From contig VBHI01000249.1 in NCBI GenBank assembly GCA_005881495.1, positions 1 through 11,038 of the forward strand: a stretch of 11,038 bases of DNA, in the 5' to 3' direction. A program made the translations under genes and the position numbers. Positions 1-7,386 of the stretch are shown in pieces. The number at the start of each line of letters is the position of its first letter. Position 1 is the stretch's first letter. This DNA is from Chloroflexota bacterium (GTDB lineage Bacteria > Chloroflexota > Ktedonobacteria > Ktedonobacterales > Ktedonobacteraceae). The notes beneath the pieces are model-generated. The model saw only the letters and a program-made list of their open reading frames with translations, ran no database searches and was not told where the DNA came from.

Positions 1-73
1 GACCAATAAGCATCAACCTAAGAAAAGCCCATCAAATGCAGTAGGGGCGAGGGCGCGGCAGGAGGACGGAACG

Positions 74-380
74 GTCATGCTGAGGGCAACGAAGCATCTT
101 GAGGCCCTTAGGGACAGACCCTTCGCTGCGCTCAGGGTGACAAGGGAACCCTGTCATGCTGAGCACATTCGCTCCGCTCAGTGTAAACTCCGCGAAGCAT
201 CTCGAGCGCCACGGGAGAGAGACCCTTCGCTGCGCTCAGGGTGACAAGCGGGGAAGCAGCAAGGGTGACAACCAGCGGACCGCTCTGCCGAGCGAGAGAG
301 ACCCTTCGCTGCGCTCAGGGTGACAGGGCTGCGCTCAGGGTAACAGGGCTGCGCTCAGGGTGACAAGCGGGGAAGCAGCA
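74..380. repeat. Array of degenerate REP-like palindromic repeats
   Basis: Two arm types recur. The left arm reads TGTCATGCTGAG, a short gap, then GAAGCATCTYGAG (74-103; split copy at 152-163 and 194-206). The right arm reads GACCCTTCGCTGCGCTCAGG followed by GTGACA (117-142, 221-245, 300-324; degenerate copy at about 167-187). The reverse complement of the right arm matches the left arm at TGTCA, CTGAG and CGAAG, so each pair can fold into an imperfect stem-loop. A unit beginning GGGTGACAAGCGGGGAAGC occurs twice (239-261 and 358-380). This has the layout of REP/BIME-type intergenic elements. The rest of bases 1-470 shows no gene. Confidence 0.75.
308..367. repeat. Three tandem 20-bp units
   Basis: Three head-to-tail copies of GCTGCGCTCAGGGTGACAGG lie at 308-327, 328-347 and 348-367. 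Copy two has one change (GTAACA) and copy three ends in AAG. The unit is the 3' half of the REP-like right arm, so this looks like a local slippage or duplication event inside the repeat array. Confidence 0.8.
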
Positions 381-470
381 GCCAAGTTGGGCGTACACCA
401 GCTGCGCTTATCATGGACCTGTTTACGCCTCAGTGTACTAGAGACGTTGGACAACTAGGAGAAAGAACGT

Positions 471-1409
471 ATGCCACTGGATCCACAAACTCAGGCAGTA
501 TTAGAGATGATGGCCGCAATGAGCGCGCCCCCTGTACACACTCAATCCGTTGAAGAAGCGCGCCAGGCAATGGCTATGATGGCCGTGATGGCCGGCGAAC
601 CAGAACCTGTGGGCAAGGTTGAAGACCGCGATATAGCCGGGCCGGAGGGAACGATTCCGGTACGCATATACACGGCAGAGGGGAAAGGTCCATTTCCTGT
701 GCTTGTCTTCTTTCATGGTGGTGGTTGGGTCGTTGGCAATATCGAAAGCCATGATGCTGTTTGCCGCACGTTAACAAATACGGTGGACTGCATTACCGTT
801 TCGGTGGACTATCGCCTTGCCCCCGAATACAAATTTCCTGCAGCGCCAGAGGATTGCTACGCGGCGACTAAGTGGGTTGCAGAGAATGCTGCTACTTTCA
901 GTGGTGATCCTGCACGCGTTGCCGTTGGGGGCGATAGCGCAGGCGGCAACCTGGCTGCAGTCGTGTCGTTGATGGCTCGTGACCGGGGTGGCCCCAGCCT
1001 GGTGTACCAATTACTGATCTATCCAGCCACTTATTATTACCTGCCTGGTACCCCTTCCCTCGAGGAAAATGCCGAGGGGTATATGCTCACCAGGGATGAC
1101 ATGATATGGTTCCTGGATCACTATCTTTCAAGTGAGGCTGACATTAAGCATCCCTATGCATTTCCACTCCAGGCGGGGGATCTAAGCGGCTTGCCACCGG
1201 CAATGGTGATTACCGCCGAGTACGATCCCTTGCGGGACGAGGGAGAAACGTACGCGGTTCAAATGGAGCAGGCAGGGGTAACAGTTCAAGCTACCCGCTA
1301 CCATGGGACGATCCACGGCTTTGTTAGCCTGGCAGCGATGATCGACCTGGGGAAGCAAGCTCTGACCGATGCTGCTGCTGGACTGCGTTCAGCTTTCGGA
1401 GATGATTAG
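471..1409 (+). CDS. Alpha/beta hydrolase, HSL (class IV) esterase/lipase family
   Basis: A 312-residue, probably cytoplasmic carboxylesterase that would hydrolyse short acyl esters; the real substrate cannot be read from sequence. The family marks are all present: the oxyanion-hole motif HGGGW at 82-86, the nucleophile elbow GDSAG at 154-158 (Ser156), the acid Asp252 in the DPLRDEG block, and the histidine His282 in HGTIHGF. The length fits the family (about 300-320). There is no signal peptide; the methionine-rich N-terminus (about 1-45) matches the helical cap of HSL esterases. The start has AGGAG at 457-461, 9 bases before the ATG. The gene stands alone between the repeat array and a strong hairpin. 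Family assignment is secure; a lactone or acetyl-ester substrate would be a guess. Confidence 0.93.
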   Translation: MPLDPQTQAVLEMMAAMSAPPVHTQSVEEARQAMAMMAVMAGEPEPVGKVEDRDIAGPEGTIPVRIYTAEGKGPFPVLVFFHGGGWVVGNIESHDAVCRTLTNTVDCITVSVDYRLAPEYKFPAAPEDCYAATKWVAENAATFSGDPARVAVGGDSAGGNLAAVVSLMARDRGGPSLVYQLLIYPATYYYLPGTPSLEENAEGYMLTRDDMIWFLDHYLSSEADIKHPYAFPLQAGDLSGLPPAMVITAEYDPLRDEGETYAVQMEQAGVTVQATRYHGTIHGFVSLAAMIDLGKQALTDAAAGLRSAFGDD

Positions 1410-1424
1410 ATATTCTGTTCCCTC

Positions 1425-1461
1425 TTGCGGATGTGGCAGCCGTCGGCTGCCACATCCGCAA
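1425..1461. terminator. Perfect 17-bp hairpin between convergent genes
   Basis: Bases 1425-1441 and 1445-1461 are exact reverse complements with a 3-base loop (GTC). The hairpin lies 15 bp after the esterase stop and 39 bp before the stop of the convergent membrane protein, where a bidirectional terminator would sit. Neither side has a run of T, so it is either a T-less terminator or a mobile palindromic repeat. Confidence 0.55.
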
Positions 1462-1500
1462 CATCACATGAAGAAGTTTGTAGCGAAAGGCAATTTCAGG

Positions 1501-2187
1501 CTAGCTGGGCAGGGGAGTTACGGAAAAGGCCAGGATGATGCTGCCTGTCTGGGTGTTCACGCTCGATAAACAAAGTGCGTAGCTGCCCTTCAACACGGTA
1601 GATGGTATGACCTGTTGCAATTTGTCATTGATCTGTTTTTCAAAAATGGATGCGAAGCCGGTGATGGGAATGCTGCCATAATCGGCTTTGAGGATATGCA
1701 TTTGCAGGTTACATGCATCGGCGTAGGGCTGAAGCACGATGGTAATATTCTGAGTTATGGGAACGCTCAGTACATTGTACTGGTATGAACCGGTGATGGT
1801 CATCTGGTCGCCAGGGTCAAACTGTACCTGCAGATTGGTGATCTTTCCCGGTATGCCCGCGTCTTGCAAACTTTTTTCGGCGATGGGGCCAATCAAGGTT
1901 GCATCAGCCTGTACGGTGATATTGCCGGGTTGAGGGGGCGCAGTAGTAATCGGGGGGTTGGTGCCGGACATGGCCAGTATAAGCAGTAGTACGGCTGCTA
2001 TGCCCACCGCTATGCCTAAGATAAAAGTGAGCAAGGCAAGGGCAATACGTAAGGGACGGCGCTTTTTGGCGGATGGTGGGACGGGGGTGGTAGGTGCTGG
2101 TGTGTCTTCAGGCGAGACTGACTCTTCGGGTGTACCTGGTAAATAGGATGCGTTTGGCTCTATTGGGGTGGTTTTCTCTTCTGCCAT
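1501..2187 (-). CDS. Membrane-anchored protein of unknown function
   Basis: Not recognised with certainty. From the chosen start the protein has 228 residues: an acidic then proline- and threonine-rich N-terminal tail, a short basic patch (KKRRPLR), one long hydrophobic helix of about 26 residues (roughly residues 47-72), a proline-rich linker, and an outer domain of about 140 residues rich in beta-forming segments. This suggests a type II membrane protein with the C-terminal domain outside. The outer domain (a repeated pattern around 'MTITGSY' and 'LQMHILKADYGSIPITG') resembles the YpmS/DUF2140 and LmeA-type lipid-binding folds, but that is only an impression. Start: an ATG lies six codons upstream at 2205, but GGAGGAG inside those codons sits 6 bases before the ATG at 2187, making 2187 the better start. 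Two cysteines in the outer domain could form a disulfide. Confidence 0.75.
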   Translation of the reverse strand: MAEEKTTPIEPNASYLPGTPEESVSPEDTPAPTTPVPPSAKKRRPLRIALALLTFILGIAVGIAAVLLLILAMSGTNPPITTAPPQPGNITVQADATLIGPIAEKSLQDAGIPGKITNLQVQFDPGDQMTITGSYQYNVLSVPITQNITIVLQPYADACNLQMHILKADYGSIPITGFASIFEKQINDKLQQVIPSTVLKGSYALCLSSVNTQTGSIILAFSVTPLPS

Positions 2188-2346
2188 CGATTTCTCCTCC
2201 GTCATGCTTTACTCAGTGCTTGTGAATTATTAGGTCAGTCTATATTACATTTTCCAATATGATGAGCGCAAGTTGCCAAAGAGACCATCTGAAAAGTTGT
2301 AGAATGGAGGGGCGAATAACAAAAAAGTGAGAAAGGATTTGGAGCC

Positions 2347-3150
2347 ATGGTGATTAGAGTGTGTGTAGCGGGTGCAACTGGCTGGGCTGGAAGTGCGGTG
2401 ACAGGCAACATCTTAGCGTCGAGCGAATTTCAGCTGGTGGGGGTGATCGCCCGCCAAAAAGCTGGAGTCGATATTGGAGAGGCACTGGGTCGTGGGAGGG
2501 TGGGCCTGAACATCGTTGCATCGCTGGAAGAGGCTCTGGCGACACCGGTCGATGTTATCATTGACTACACGAGGCCTGACGCGGTGAAGGCCCGTATCCT
2601 GACAGCGCTGGACAAAGGTGTGCGGGTGGTCGTTGGTACGTCAGGGCTGACGGCGAGCGATTACGAGGAAATTGAGCAAAGAGCACAGGAACGAAAACTG
2701 GGGGTTATCGCCGCTGGAAACTTCTCCATTACGGCAGCCCTGGCAAAGCATTTCGCTTTGATTGCGGCCCAATATCTGCCTTCCTGGGAGATCATTGATT
2801 ATGCTAGCGCGGATAAAATTGATGCACCCAGCGGGACGACGCGCGAACTGGCTGAAGCATTGGCAACCGTTGCCCAAAACCAACTGACTGTTCCGCTTGA
2901 GCAAACGCACGGTCCCAGGGCGGCACGTGGAGCGACAATTGACGGAACGCAGGTCCATTCTATACGCCTGCCAGGCTATATTATTGCGTTTGAAACGATC
3001 TTTGGGCTGCCCGACGAGCGCCTGAGTATTCGTCACGATGCCGGATCAAGTGCCGAGCCGTATGTGGGTGGCACACTGCTGGCAGCGCGCAGGGTAATGG
3101 AGGTGCGTGGCCTGGTGCGCGGATTAGACCAACTCCTTTTTCATTTGTGA
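2347..3150 (+). CDS. DapB-like reductase (4-hydroxy-tetrahydrodipicolinate reductase family), atypical active site
   Basis: A 267-residue protein with the DapB domain order: N-terminal Rossmann dinucleotide motif GATGWAG (9-15), the GTSG nicotinamide-side motif (97-100), NFSI (125-128), the signature KIDAPSGT (157-164) and a C-terminal segment (VHSIRLPG, LSIRHD) like that of actinobacterial DapB. Canonical DapB reduces hydroxytetrahydrodipicolinate with NAD(P)H in lysine and diaminopimelate synthesis. Oddities: the usual His-His four and three residues before the signature Lys is Ala153-Ser154 here, and the Arg normally following the first glycine motif is Trp13. Lys157 and the substrate-binding APSGT loop are kept. 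It may therefore act on a related substrate. AAAGGA at about 2332 lies 9 bases before the ATG. No other lysine-pathway gene is nearby, so dapB is not assigned as a symbol. Confidence 0.85.
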   Translation: MVIRVCVAGATGWAGSAVTGNILASSEFQLVGVIARQKAGVDIGEALGRGRVGLNIVASLEEALATPVDVIIDYTRPDAVKARILTALDKGVRVVVGTSGLTASDYEEIEQRAQERKLGVIAAGNFSITAALAKHFALIAAQYLPSWEIIDYASADKIDAPSGTTRELAEALATVAQNQLTVPLEQTHGPRAARGATIDGTQVHSIRLPGYIIAFETIFGLPDERLSIRHDAGSSAEPYVGGTLLAARRVMEVRGLVRGLDQLLFHL

Positions 3151-3159
3151 GGTAACCTC
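3149..3159. promoter_or_regulatory. Small palindrome next to the kinase promoter
   Basis: GAGGTAACCTC is an 11-bp palindrome (4-bp arms GAGG/CCTC) that overlaps the stop of the DapB-like gene and ends one base before the -35 box at 3161. It could be an operator half or chance; no second copy was seen. Confidence 0.25.
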
Positions 3160-3160
3160 C

Positions 3161-3189
3161 TTGACGTAATAGGACTAATTATCTACAAT
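3161..3189 (+). promoter_or_regulatory. Sigma-70-type promoter of the kinase gene
   Basis: TTGACG at 3161-3166 and TACAAT at 3184-3189 each match the consensus at five of six bases and are separated by exactly 17 bases. Transcription would start near 3196, giving a leader of about 58 bases before the kinase ATG. It would drive the kinase and the release-factor-like gene behind it. Confidence 0.7.
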
Positions 3190-3253
3190 GGGCAGGTGGA
3201 GTAATGACACCTTCCCGGATTGAGAATCAGTCTGAATGTGAAGGGAGGTATGT

Positions 3254-5404
3254 ATGGCAGATCGCGTGGGAGAGCAACTGGGGAACTACCGCCTTGTGCG
3301 TTTGTTGGGACAGGGGGGCTTCGCCGAAGTATATCTGGGAGAGCATATTTACCTTGGTACTGCTGCTGCCATCAAAGTGCTATATGCCAAGTTAGCAAGC
3401 GATGATTTTGAGCACTTTCGCAAGGAGGCGCGCACTATTGCTCGGCTGGTGCATCCTCATATCGTGCGCGTGCTGGACTATGGCATAGAGGGCACGACTC
3501 CCTTTCTCGTCGTGGATTATGCCCCGAATGGCACCCTCCGCACGCGGCACCCTAAAGGAGTGCCTGTGCCATTGCCGACTGTTGTCAGTTATGTGACGCA
3601 AATTGCCGAGGCTTTGCAATACGCGCATGATCAGAAAGTGATTCACCGGGATGTCAAGCCGGAGAACGTGCTATTTGGTCGAAGGAATGAAGTTTTACTC
3701 AGTGATTTTGGTATTGCATTGGTAGCGATGACTTCAAATTATCGCAGCACGCAGGGGATGCAGGATATGGCGGGTACCATTGCTTACATGGCCCCGGAGC
3801 AGATTCAAGCCCAGGCGGAGACTGCCAGTGACCAGTATTCGCTTGCTGTAGTTACCTATGAATTATTGAGCGGAGCGCGACCCTTTCAGGGAGCATTTAC
3901 GGAGGTCGCGGTGAAGCACACATTGGTGCCTCCGCCCTCATTACGTGAGAAACTGCCCATGATCTCCGCCGATGTCGAGGCGGTGGAGATGAAGGCTCTT
4001 GCAAAGGATCCAAAGCAGCGCTTTGTAGATGTACAGACCTTCGCGGCTGCTTTGGAGGAGGCCAGCAGGAATGCCTCGTCGAGGACTACTTTTCTTGGAG
4101 ATATACCCGTTTCCCAGGAACAAGGAGCTTCATTCTCACCGGAGACGATTGTACTGTCACAACAGGAAGCACAGGAAGTCTCCCCGACGGCTCTTTTCAC
4201 AACGCCTGACGTGGCACAACAGCCATCAACAGATGAATTGTTAGCCGATAAGCCTGCAACCGCCGCGATGATTACGCCTGCATTTGAGCAGAAGGAAGCG
4301 GTGGAAGCGGTGGAAGCGGTGAATACGCCCGTATTGAAGGAGAAGGAGACAACCGCGCTGACATCGCAGCCTCCACACAAGGGGATATCCCGGCGTGCTG
4401 TGCTGGTGGGATTGGCCGGAGCGGCTATTGTGGGCGTGGTTGGCGGCGGTATTGCCTTGCTAACACATCCGCTGGGATCGCAAACAGCAATACAGCCCGG
4501 GAATGTTCCGCCGGGTACAAATGGAGGAACGCTCTACACATTTCGTGGCCATAGCGGCTGGGTATGGTCGGTGGGCTGGTCACCCAATGGGGCGCGCATC
4601 GCGTCAGGCAGCGGGGATGCAACGGCCCAGGTGTGGGATGCGACGAGTGGTGGTCATCTCATCGTGTATTCTGGCCATTCCGATTCCGTTTACGGAGTGG
4701 CATGGTCGCCTGATAGGAAGCGCGTCGCCTCCGGGGGATTTGATAAAACGGTGCAGATTTGGGATGCGACTTTTGGCGATCACTACTACACCTATCACGG
4801 TCACAGCGGCTGGGTATGGGCGGTGGCATGGTCGCCTGGTGGGAAACACGTCGCCTCGGCGGGGCAGGATACGACGGTGCAGGTGTGGGACTCGGCGAAT
4901 GGTCGACACGCCAACACGTACCGGGGTCATTCTGGCTTTGTGCATGCCGTAGCATGGTCGCCCGATGGGAAGCGTATTGCTTCGGCCAGTAGCGACGGGA
5001 CGGTGCAGGTGTGGGATGCTGTTACGGGCGTGCGGCTCTATACCTATGAGCCCTATTTTACAGACATATGGTCGGTAGCGTGGTCGCCTGATGGGAAGCG
5101 TATTGCCTCGGCCAGCGACGATAAGACGGTGCAGGTATGGGATGCGCTGGATGGCTCGCACCTCTACATTTATACGGGTCACACAGATTTTGTCTATGCT
5201 GTGGCGTGGTCACCTGATGGGAAGTATATCGCTTCAGCAGGGGATGATAAGACGGTGCAAGTGTGGAGTGCAATTGATGGTACACTCGTGTATACGTATC
5301 GCGGCCATACAGCCGGTGTGCGTTCGGTGGGCTGGGCTCCGGATGGGAAGCGTATTACTTCTGGCTCCTGGGATGAGACGGTACAGGTCTGGAAAATGGA
5401 ATAG
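3254..5404 (+). CDS. Transmembrane Ser/Thr protein kinase with seven-bladed WD40 domain
   Basis: 716 residues. The kinase domain (about 12-270) carries all Hanks motifs: glycine loop GQGGFAEV (19-26), Lys41, Glu58, HRDVKPEN (131-138), DFG (151-153), APE (180-182) and Asp193, so it should be active. A low-complexity linker (271-380) holds a VEAVEAV microrepeat coded by three 9-bp units at 4295-4321. One membrane segment (about 382-404) starts with SRRAVLVG, which resembles a twin-arginine signal. The rest is seven WD40 repeats with GH (or its equivalent) at 432, 474, 516, 558, 600, 642 and 684, exactly 42 residues apart and enough for one closed propeller. The inferred role is an outside sensor or scaffold linked to inside phosphorylation. 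Repeat five lacks the GH pair (EPYFTD). Start: GGGAGG at 3243-3248, 5 bases before the ATG. Confidence 0.95.
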   Translation: MADRVGEQLGNYRLVRLLGQGGFAEVYLGEHIYLGTAAAIKVLYAKLASDDFEHFRKEARTIARLVHPHIVRVLDYGIEGTTPFLVVDYAPNGTLRTRHPKGVPVPLPTVVSYVTQIAEALQYAHDQKVIHRDVKPENVLFGRRNEVLLSDFGIALVAMTSNYRSTQGMQDMAGTIAYMAPEQIQAQAETASDQYSLAVVTYELLSGARPFQGAFTEVAVKHTLVPPPSLREKLPMISADVEAVEMKALAKDPKQRFVDVQTFAAALEEASRNASSRTTFLGDIPVSQEQGASFSPETIVLSQQEAQEVSPTALFTTPDVAQQPSTDELLADKPATAAMITPAFEQKEAVEAVEAVNTPVLKEKETTALTSQPPHKGISRRAVLVGLAGAAIVGVVGGGIALLTHPLGSQTAIQPGNVPPGTNGGTLYTFRGHSGWVWSVGWSPNGARIASGSGDATAQVWDATSGGHLIVYSGHSDSVYGVAWSPDRKRVASGGFDKTVQIWDATFGDHYYTYHGHSGWVWAVAWSPGGKHVASAGQDTTVQVWDSANGRHANTYRGHSGFVHAVAWSPDGKRIASASSDGTVQVWDAVTGVRLYTYEPYFTDIWSVAWSPDGKRIASASDDKTVQVWDALDGSHLYIYTGHTDFVYAVAWSPDGKYIASAGDDKTVQVWSAIDGTLVYTYRGHTAGVRSVGWAPDGKRITSGSWDETVQVWKME
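4545..5398 (+). repeat. Tandem 126-bp units encoding the WD40 blades
   Basis: The seven WD40 blades form an in-phase DNA repeat of exactly 126 bp with no insertion or deletion in any unit. Neighbouring units remain similar at DNA level: the segments starting at 4951 and 5077 differ at only a few, mostly third-position, sites across about 70 bases, and phrases such as ACGGTGCAGGT recur. This suggests growth by internal duplication with continued exchange between units. Confidence 0.8.
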
Positions 5405-5409
5405 ATGGA

Positions 5410-5772
5410 ATGTATAGTATAATGGCTGAGATATATCCGACGGACCGTGAATCGTTGGAGCGCGACTGCGATGTGGAGTTCTTTATCGCCAGCGGGCCGG
5501 GTGGGCAGCACCGTAATAAAGTAGAGACAGGGGTGCGGCTGTTGCATCGTCCGAGCGGGATTATTGTGATAGCTACCGAACGGAGATCACAGCATGCCAA
5601 TCGCGAGATGGCGTTTGAGAGGATGGCTGCACGGTTGGAGGAAGAGCAAAAGGTGGTGATTCCGCGAAAGCGAACGCGCCCCAGTGCGGCTAGCCGGCGG
5701 CGCCGGATTGAAGAGAAGCGTCACGTGGGTCAGATTAAGAGGCAGAGGGCTGCTCCTCCTTTGCAGGAGTAG
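5410..5772 (+). CDS. Release-factor-like GGQ protein, probable ribosome rescue peptidyl-tRNA hydrolase
   Basis: A 120-residue stand-alone version of the catalytic domain of class I release factors. It carries the GGQ motif (31-33) in the context SGPGGQHRNKVETGV and then RRSQHAN (58-64), as in the release factor-like families related to ArfB and mitochondrial MTRFR. It has no stop-codon recognition domain. The C-terminal third is very basic (RKRTRPSAASRRRRIEEKRH), like the ArfB tail that enters the empty mRNA channel of stalled ribosomes. Inference: it frees peptides from stalled ribosomes by hydrolysing peptidyl-tRNA. The gene starts 5 bp after the kinase stop and is probably co-transcribed and translationally coupled. 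A second in-frame ATG at 5422 is an alternative start; neither has a clear Shine-Dalgarno site. Confidence 0.85.
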   Translation: MYSIMAEIYPTDRESLERDCDVEFFIASGPGGQHRNKVETGVRLLHRPSGIIVIATERRSQHANREMAFERMAARLEEEQKVVIPRKRTRPSAASRRRRIEEKRHVGQIKRQRAAPPLQE

Positions 5773-5778
5773 GTTTTT
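5753..5778 (+). terminator. Weak intrinsic terminator overlapping the GGQ gene stop
   Basis: CTCCT (5756-5760) pairs with AGGAG (5765-5769) around a TTGC loop, extendable by two pairs across one mismatch, and is followed at once by five T (5774-5778). The stem is short, so termination would be partial. It sits in the 13-bp gap before the convergent amidase. Confidence 0.4.
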
Positions 5779-5785
5779 GAATGTG

Positions 5786-7318
5786 TTATGGCGTTGTGGG
5801 TAGGTAGCGGGGGACGTGGCGGACCCTGGTGCCTTGTTCGAAGGCGTAGGCGAGTTTGATTAATGTTGGTTCGCTGTAGGCTCTGCCGATAAAGGTCAGA
5901 CCCACGGGAAGTTCAAAGGTGTATCCCGCGGGGACACTGATGGCGGGGTAACCTGCCAGTGCAGCGGGTTGCGAACTGCCGCCTACAGAGTGATCTCCAT
6001 TAATGAGGTCGATGCGCCAGGGCGGGATGCCGCCAGGTATGACGAGGGCATCCAGATTACAGGTATCCATGACCAGGTCGATGCCTTCTTCACGTGAGAG
6101 ACGGTGGTTCTCAGCGAGGGCTTCGAGATAGATAGGCTCGGCGAGAGAGGTGGTTTCCTGGGTCATCAGGAGGAGTTCTTGACCGAAGTAAGGAAGCTCT
6201 TCTTCAGCGTGGGCAATGTTGAACTCGATGATGTCTGCGAGAGTGCGAACCGGCGATTCGGTAAGTTCGGCCAGGTAGGCGTTGAGATCGGCCTTAAATT
6301 CATGGAGCAGTACGACCATTTCCGCATTAGACGAGGACATTTGTTTGGCCGTCGGGATGTCCGCCGGATCGATGATCTCTGCTCCCAGCTCGCGCAATTG
6401 CTCGATAGCCCTACTGGCTATTGCGTCAGACTTTGTATTGTTGCCAAAAAATGTCTGGCGGGCGACGCCAATGCGCGCCCCACGCAGGCCGTTGGGGTCC
6501 AGGAATTGCGTATAGTTGGTATAGAATTTGCCTGCGCTCTCCTGTGTGGCGGGGTCGCACGGGTCAACACCGGTCAAAACTCCGAGCAGAGCAGCAGCAT
6601 CGGATACGGTGCGACCAAATGGGCCAACAGTGTCCTGGCTATGCGCGATGGGAATGACTCCAACGCGGCTGGTGAGACCAACGGTCGGCTTGATACCAAC
6701 GACCCCATTGGACGAAGCTGGACAGAGGATCGAGCCATCCGTTTCAGTGCCTAATGATGCGACGGCTAGATTGGCGGCGACAGCTACTGCTGATCCTGAA
6801 CTTGAACCGCAAGGTGTGCGATCCAGCACATACGGGTTAAGGCTTTGCCCTCCACGACCACTCCACCCGCTCGATGAGGCAGTGGAGCGAAAGTTTGCCC
6901 ATTCGCTGAGATTTGTTTTGCCCAGGATGACTGCTCCCGCTTTGCGCAGACTGTCCACCACAAAGGCATCGCGTGGTGGGCGTGAGCCTAACAGGGCGAG
7001 CGATCCTGCAGTTGTTTGCATCGCATCTGCCGTGGCGATATTGTCTTTAAGAAGAATAGGAATGCCGTGAAGGGGACCTCGAGGTCCTGTGTGTTTGCGC
7101 TCCTGGTCTAACTCTTCTGCTATGTGAAGTACCTCGGGATTGATTTCAAGGATTGATTTCAAGGAGGGGCCATGCTGGTCGAGTGCGTCTATACGTTGAA
7201 GGTACATTTCAACGAGCTGACGAGAGGTAAGCTGGTCCTCGATCATTGCGTTTTGCAACTGAACAATTGTTGCCTCTTCCAGGTGCTTAAAGGGATCTCT
7301 CTGTTCCAGGTTCGTCAC
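5786..7318 (-). CDS. Amidase signature family protein
   Basis: A 510-residue amidase of the Ser-cisSer-Lys type (the family of fatty acid amide hydrolase, peptide amidase and GatA). The triad is visible: Lys91 in GIPILLKDNI, cis-Ser172 in PCGSSSGSAVA, and nucleophile Ser196 in GTETDGSILCPA. The long C-terminal half contains an EEELPYFGQE segment and ends with the 'GYPAISVPAG' block typical of stand-alone amidases. GatB and GatC genes are absent, so a role in Gln-tRNA formation is unlikely; the amide substrate is unknown. No signal peptide is seen. The start is a GTG at 7318 with AAAGGA 7 bases upstream. The gene runs opposite to its neighbours and has its own promoter and leader hairpin. Confidence 0.92.
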   Translation of the reverse strand: MTNLEQRDPFKHLEEATIVQLQNAMIEDQLTSRQLVEMYLQRIDALDQHGPSLKSILEINPEVLHIAEELDQERKHTGPRGPLHGIPILLKDNIATADAMQTTAGSLALLGSRPPRDAFVVDSLRKAGAVILGKTNLSEWANFRSTASSSGWSGRGGQSLNPYVLDRTPCGSSSGSAVAVAANLAVASLGTETDGSILCPASSNGVVGIKPTVGLTSRVGVIPIAHSQDTVGPFGRTVSDAAALLGVLTGVDPCDPATQESAGKFYTNYTQFLDPNGLRGARIGVARQTFFGNNTKSDAIASRAIEQLRELGAEIIDPADIPTAKQMSSSNAEMVVLLHEFKADLNAYLAELTESPVRTLADIIEFNIAHAEEELPYFGQELLLMTQETTSLAEPIYLEALAENHRLSREEGIDLVMDTCNLDALVIPGGIPPWRIDLINGDHSVGGSSQPAALAGYPAISVPAGYTFELPVGLTFIGRAYSEPTLIKLAYAFEQGTRVRHVPRYLPTTP

Positions 7319-7352
7319 TGATCAATCCTTTTCATCGTTGCGGCTAAAATGC

Positions 7353-7378
7353 TAGCAAGGCCGAGTTACGCCTTGCTA
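7353..7378 (-). promoter_or_regulatory. Inverted repeat at the start of the amidase leader
   Basis: TAGCAAGGC (7353-7361) and GCCTTGCTA (7370-7378) are exact 9-bp reverse complements around an 8-base loop. With the predicted promoter, transcription would begin near 7380, so the hairpin would be almost the first thing in the RNA. It could stabilise the 5' end or bind a repressor as an operator. Confidence 0.5.
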
Positions 7379-7386
7379 ACGTTACT

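Noticed and set aside
74..380. Repeat array as a CRISPR
   Set aside because: Repeats are unevenly spaced, degenerate and in mixed arm types, with no constant spacers and no cas genes.
4604..5182. Long minus-strand frame opposite the WD40 region (192 codons)
   Set aside because: It follows the 126-bp repeat on the other strand, so stops are absent by periodicity; the translation is repetitive and basic, and the plus-strand domain is clear.
5418..5423. Perfect TATAAT just inside the start of the GGQ gene
   Set aside because: No -35 box at the right distance, and transcription from it would begin after the start codons.
6104..6754. Plus-strand frame of 216 codons opposite the amidase
   Set aside because: It lies fully inside a well-supported amidase gene, has no recognisable domain and no ribosome site.
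7315..7335. Minus-strand mini-ORF (MKRIDQ) overlapping the amidase GTG
   Set aside because: Seven codons including the stop, with no ribosome site of its own; its AAAGG is better explained as the amidase Shine-Dalgarno. Coupling is possible but unsupported.
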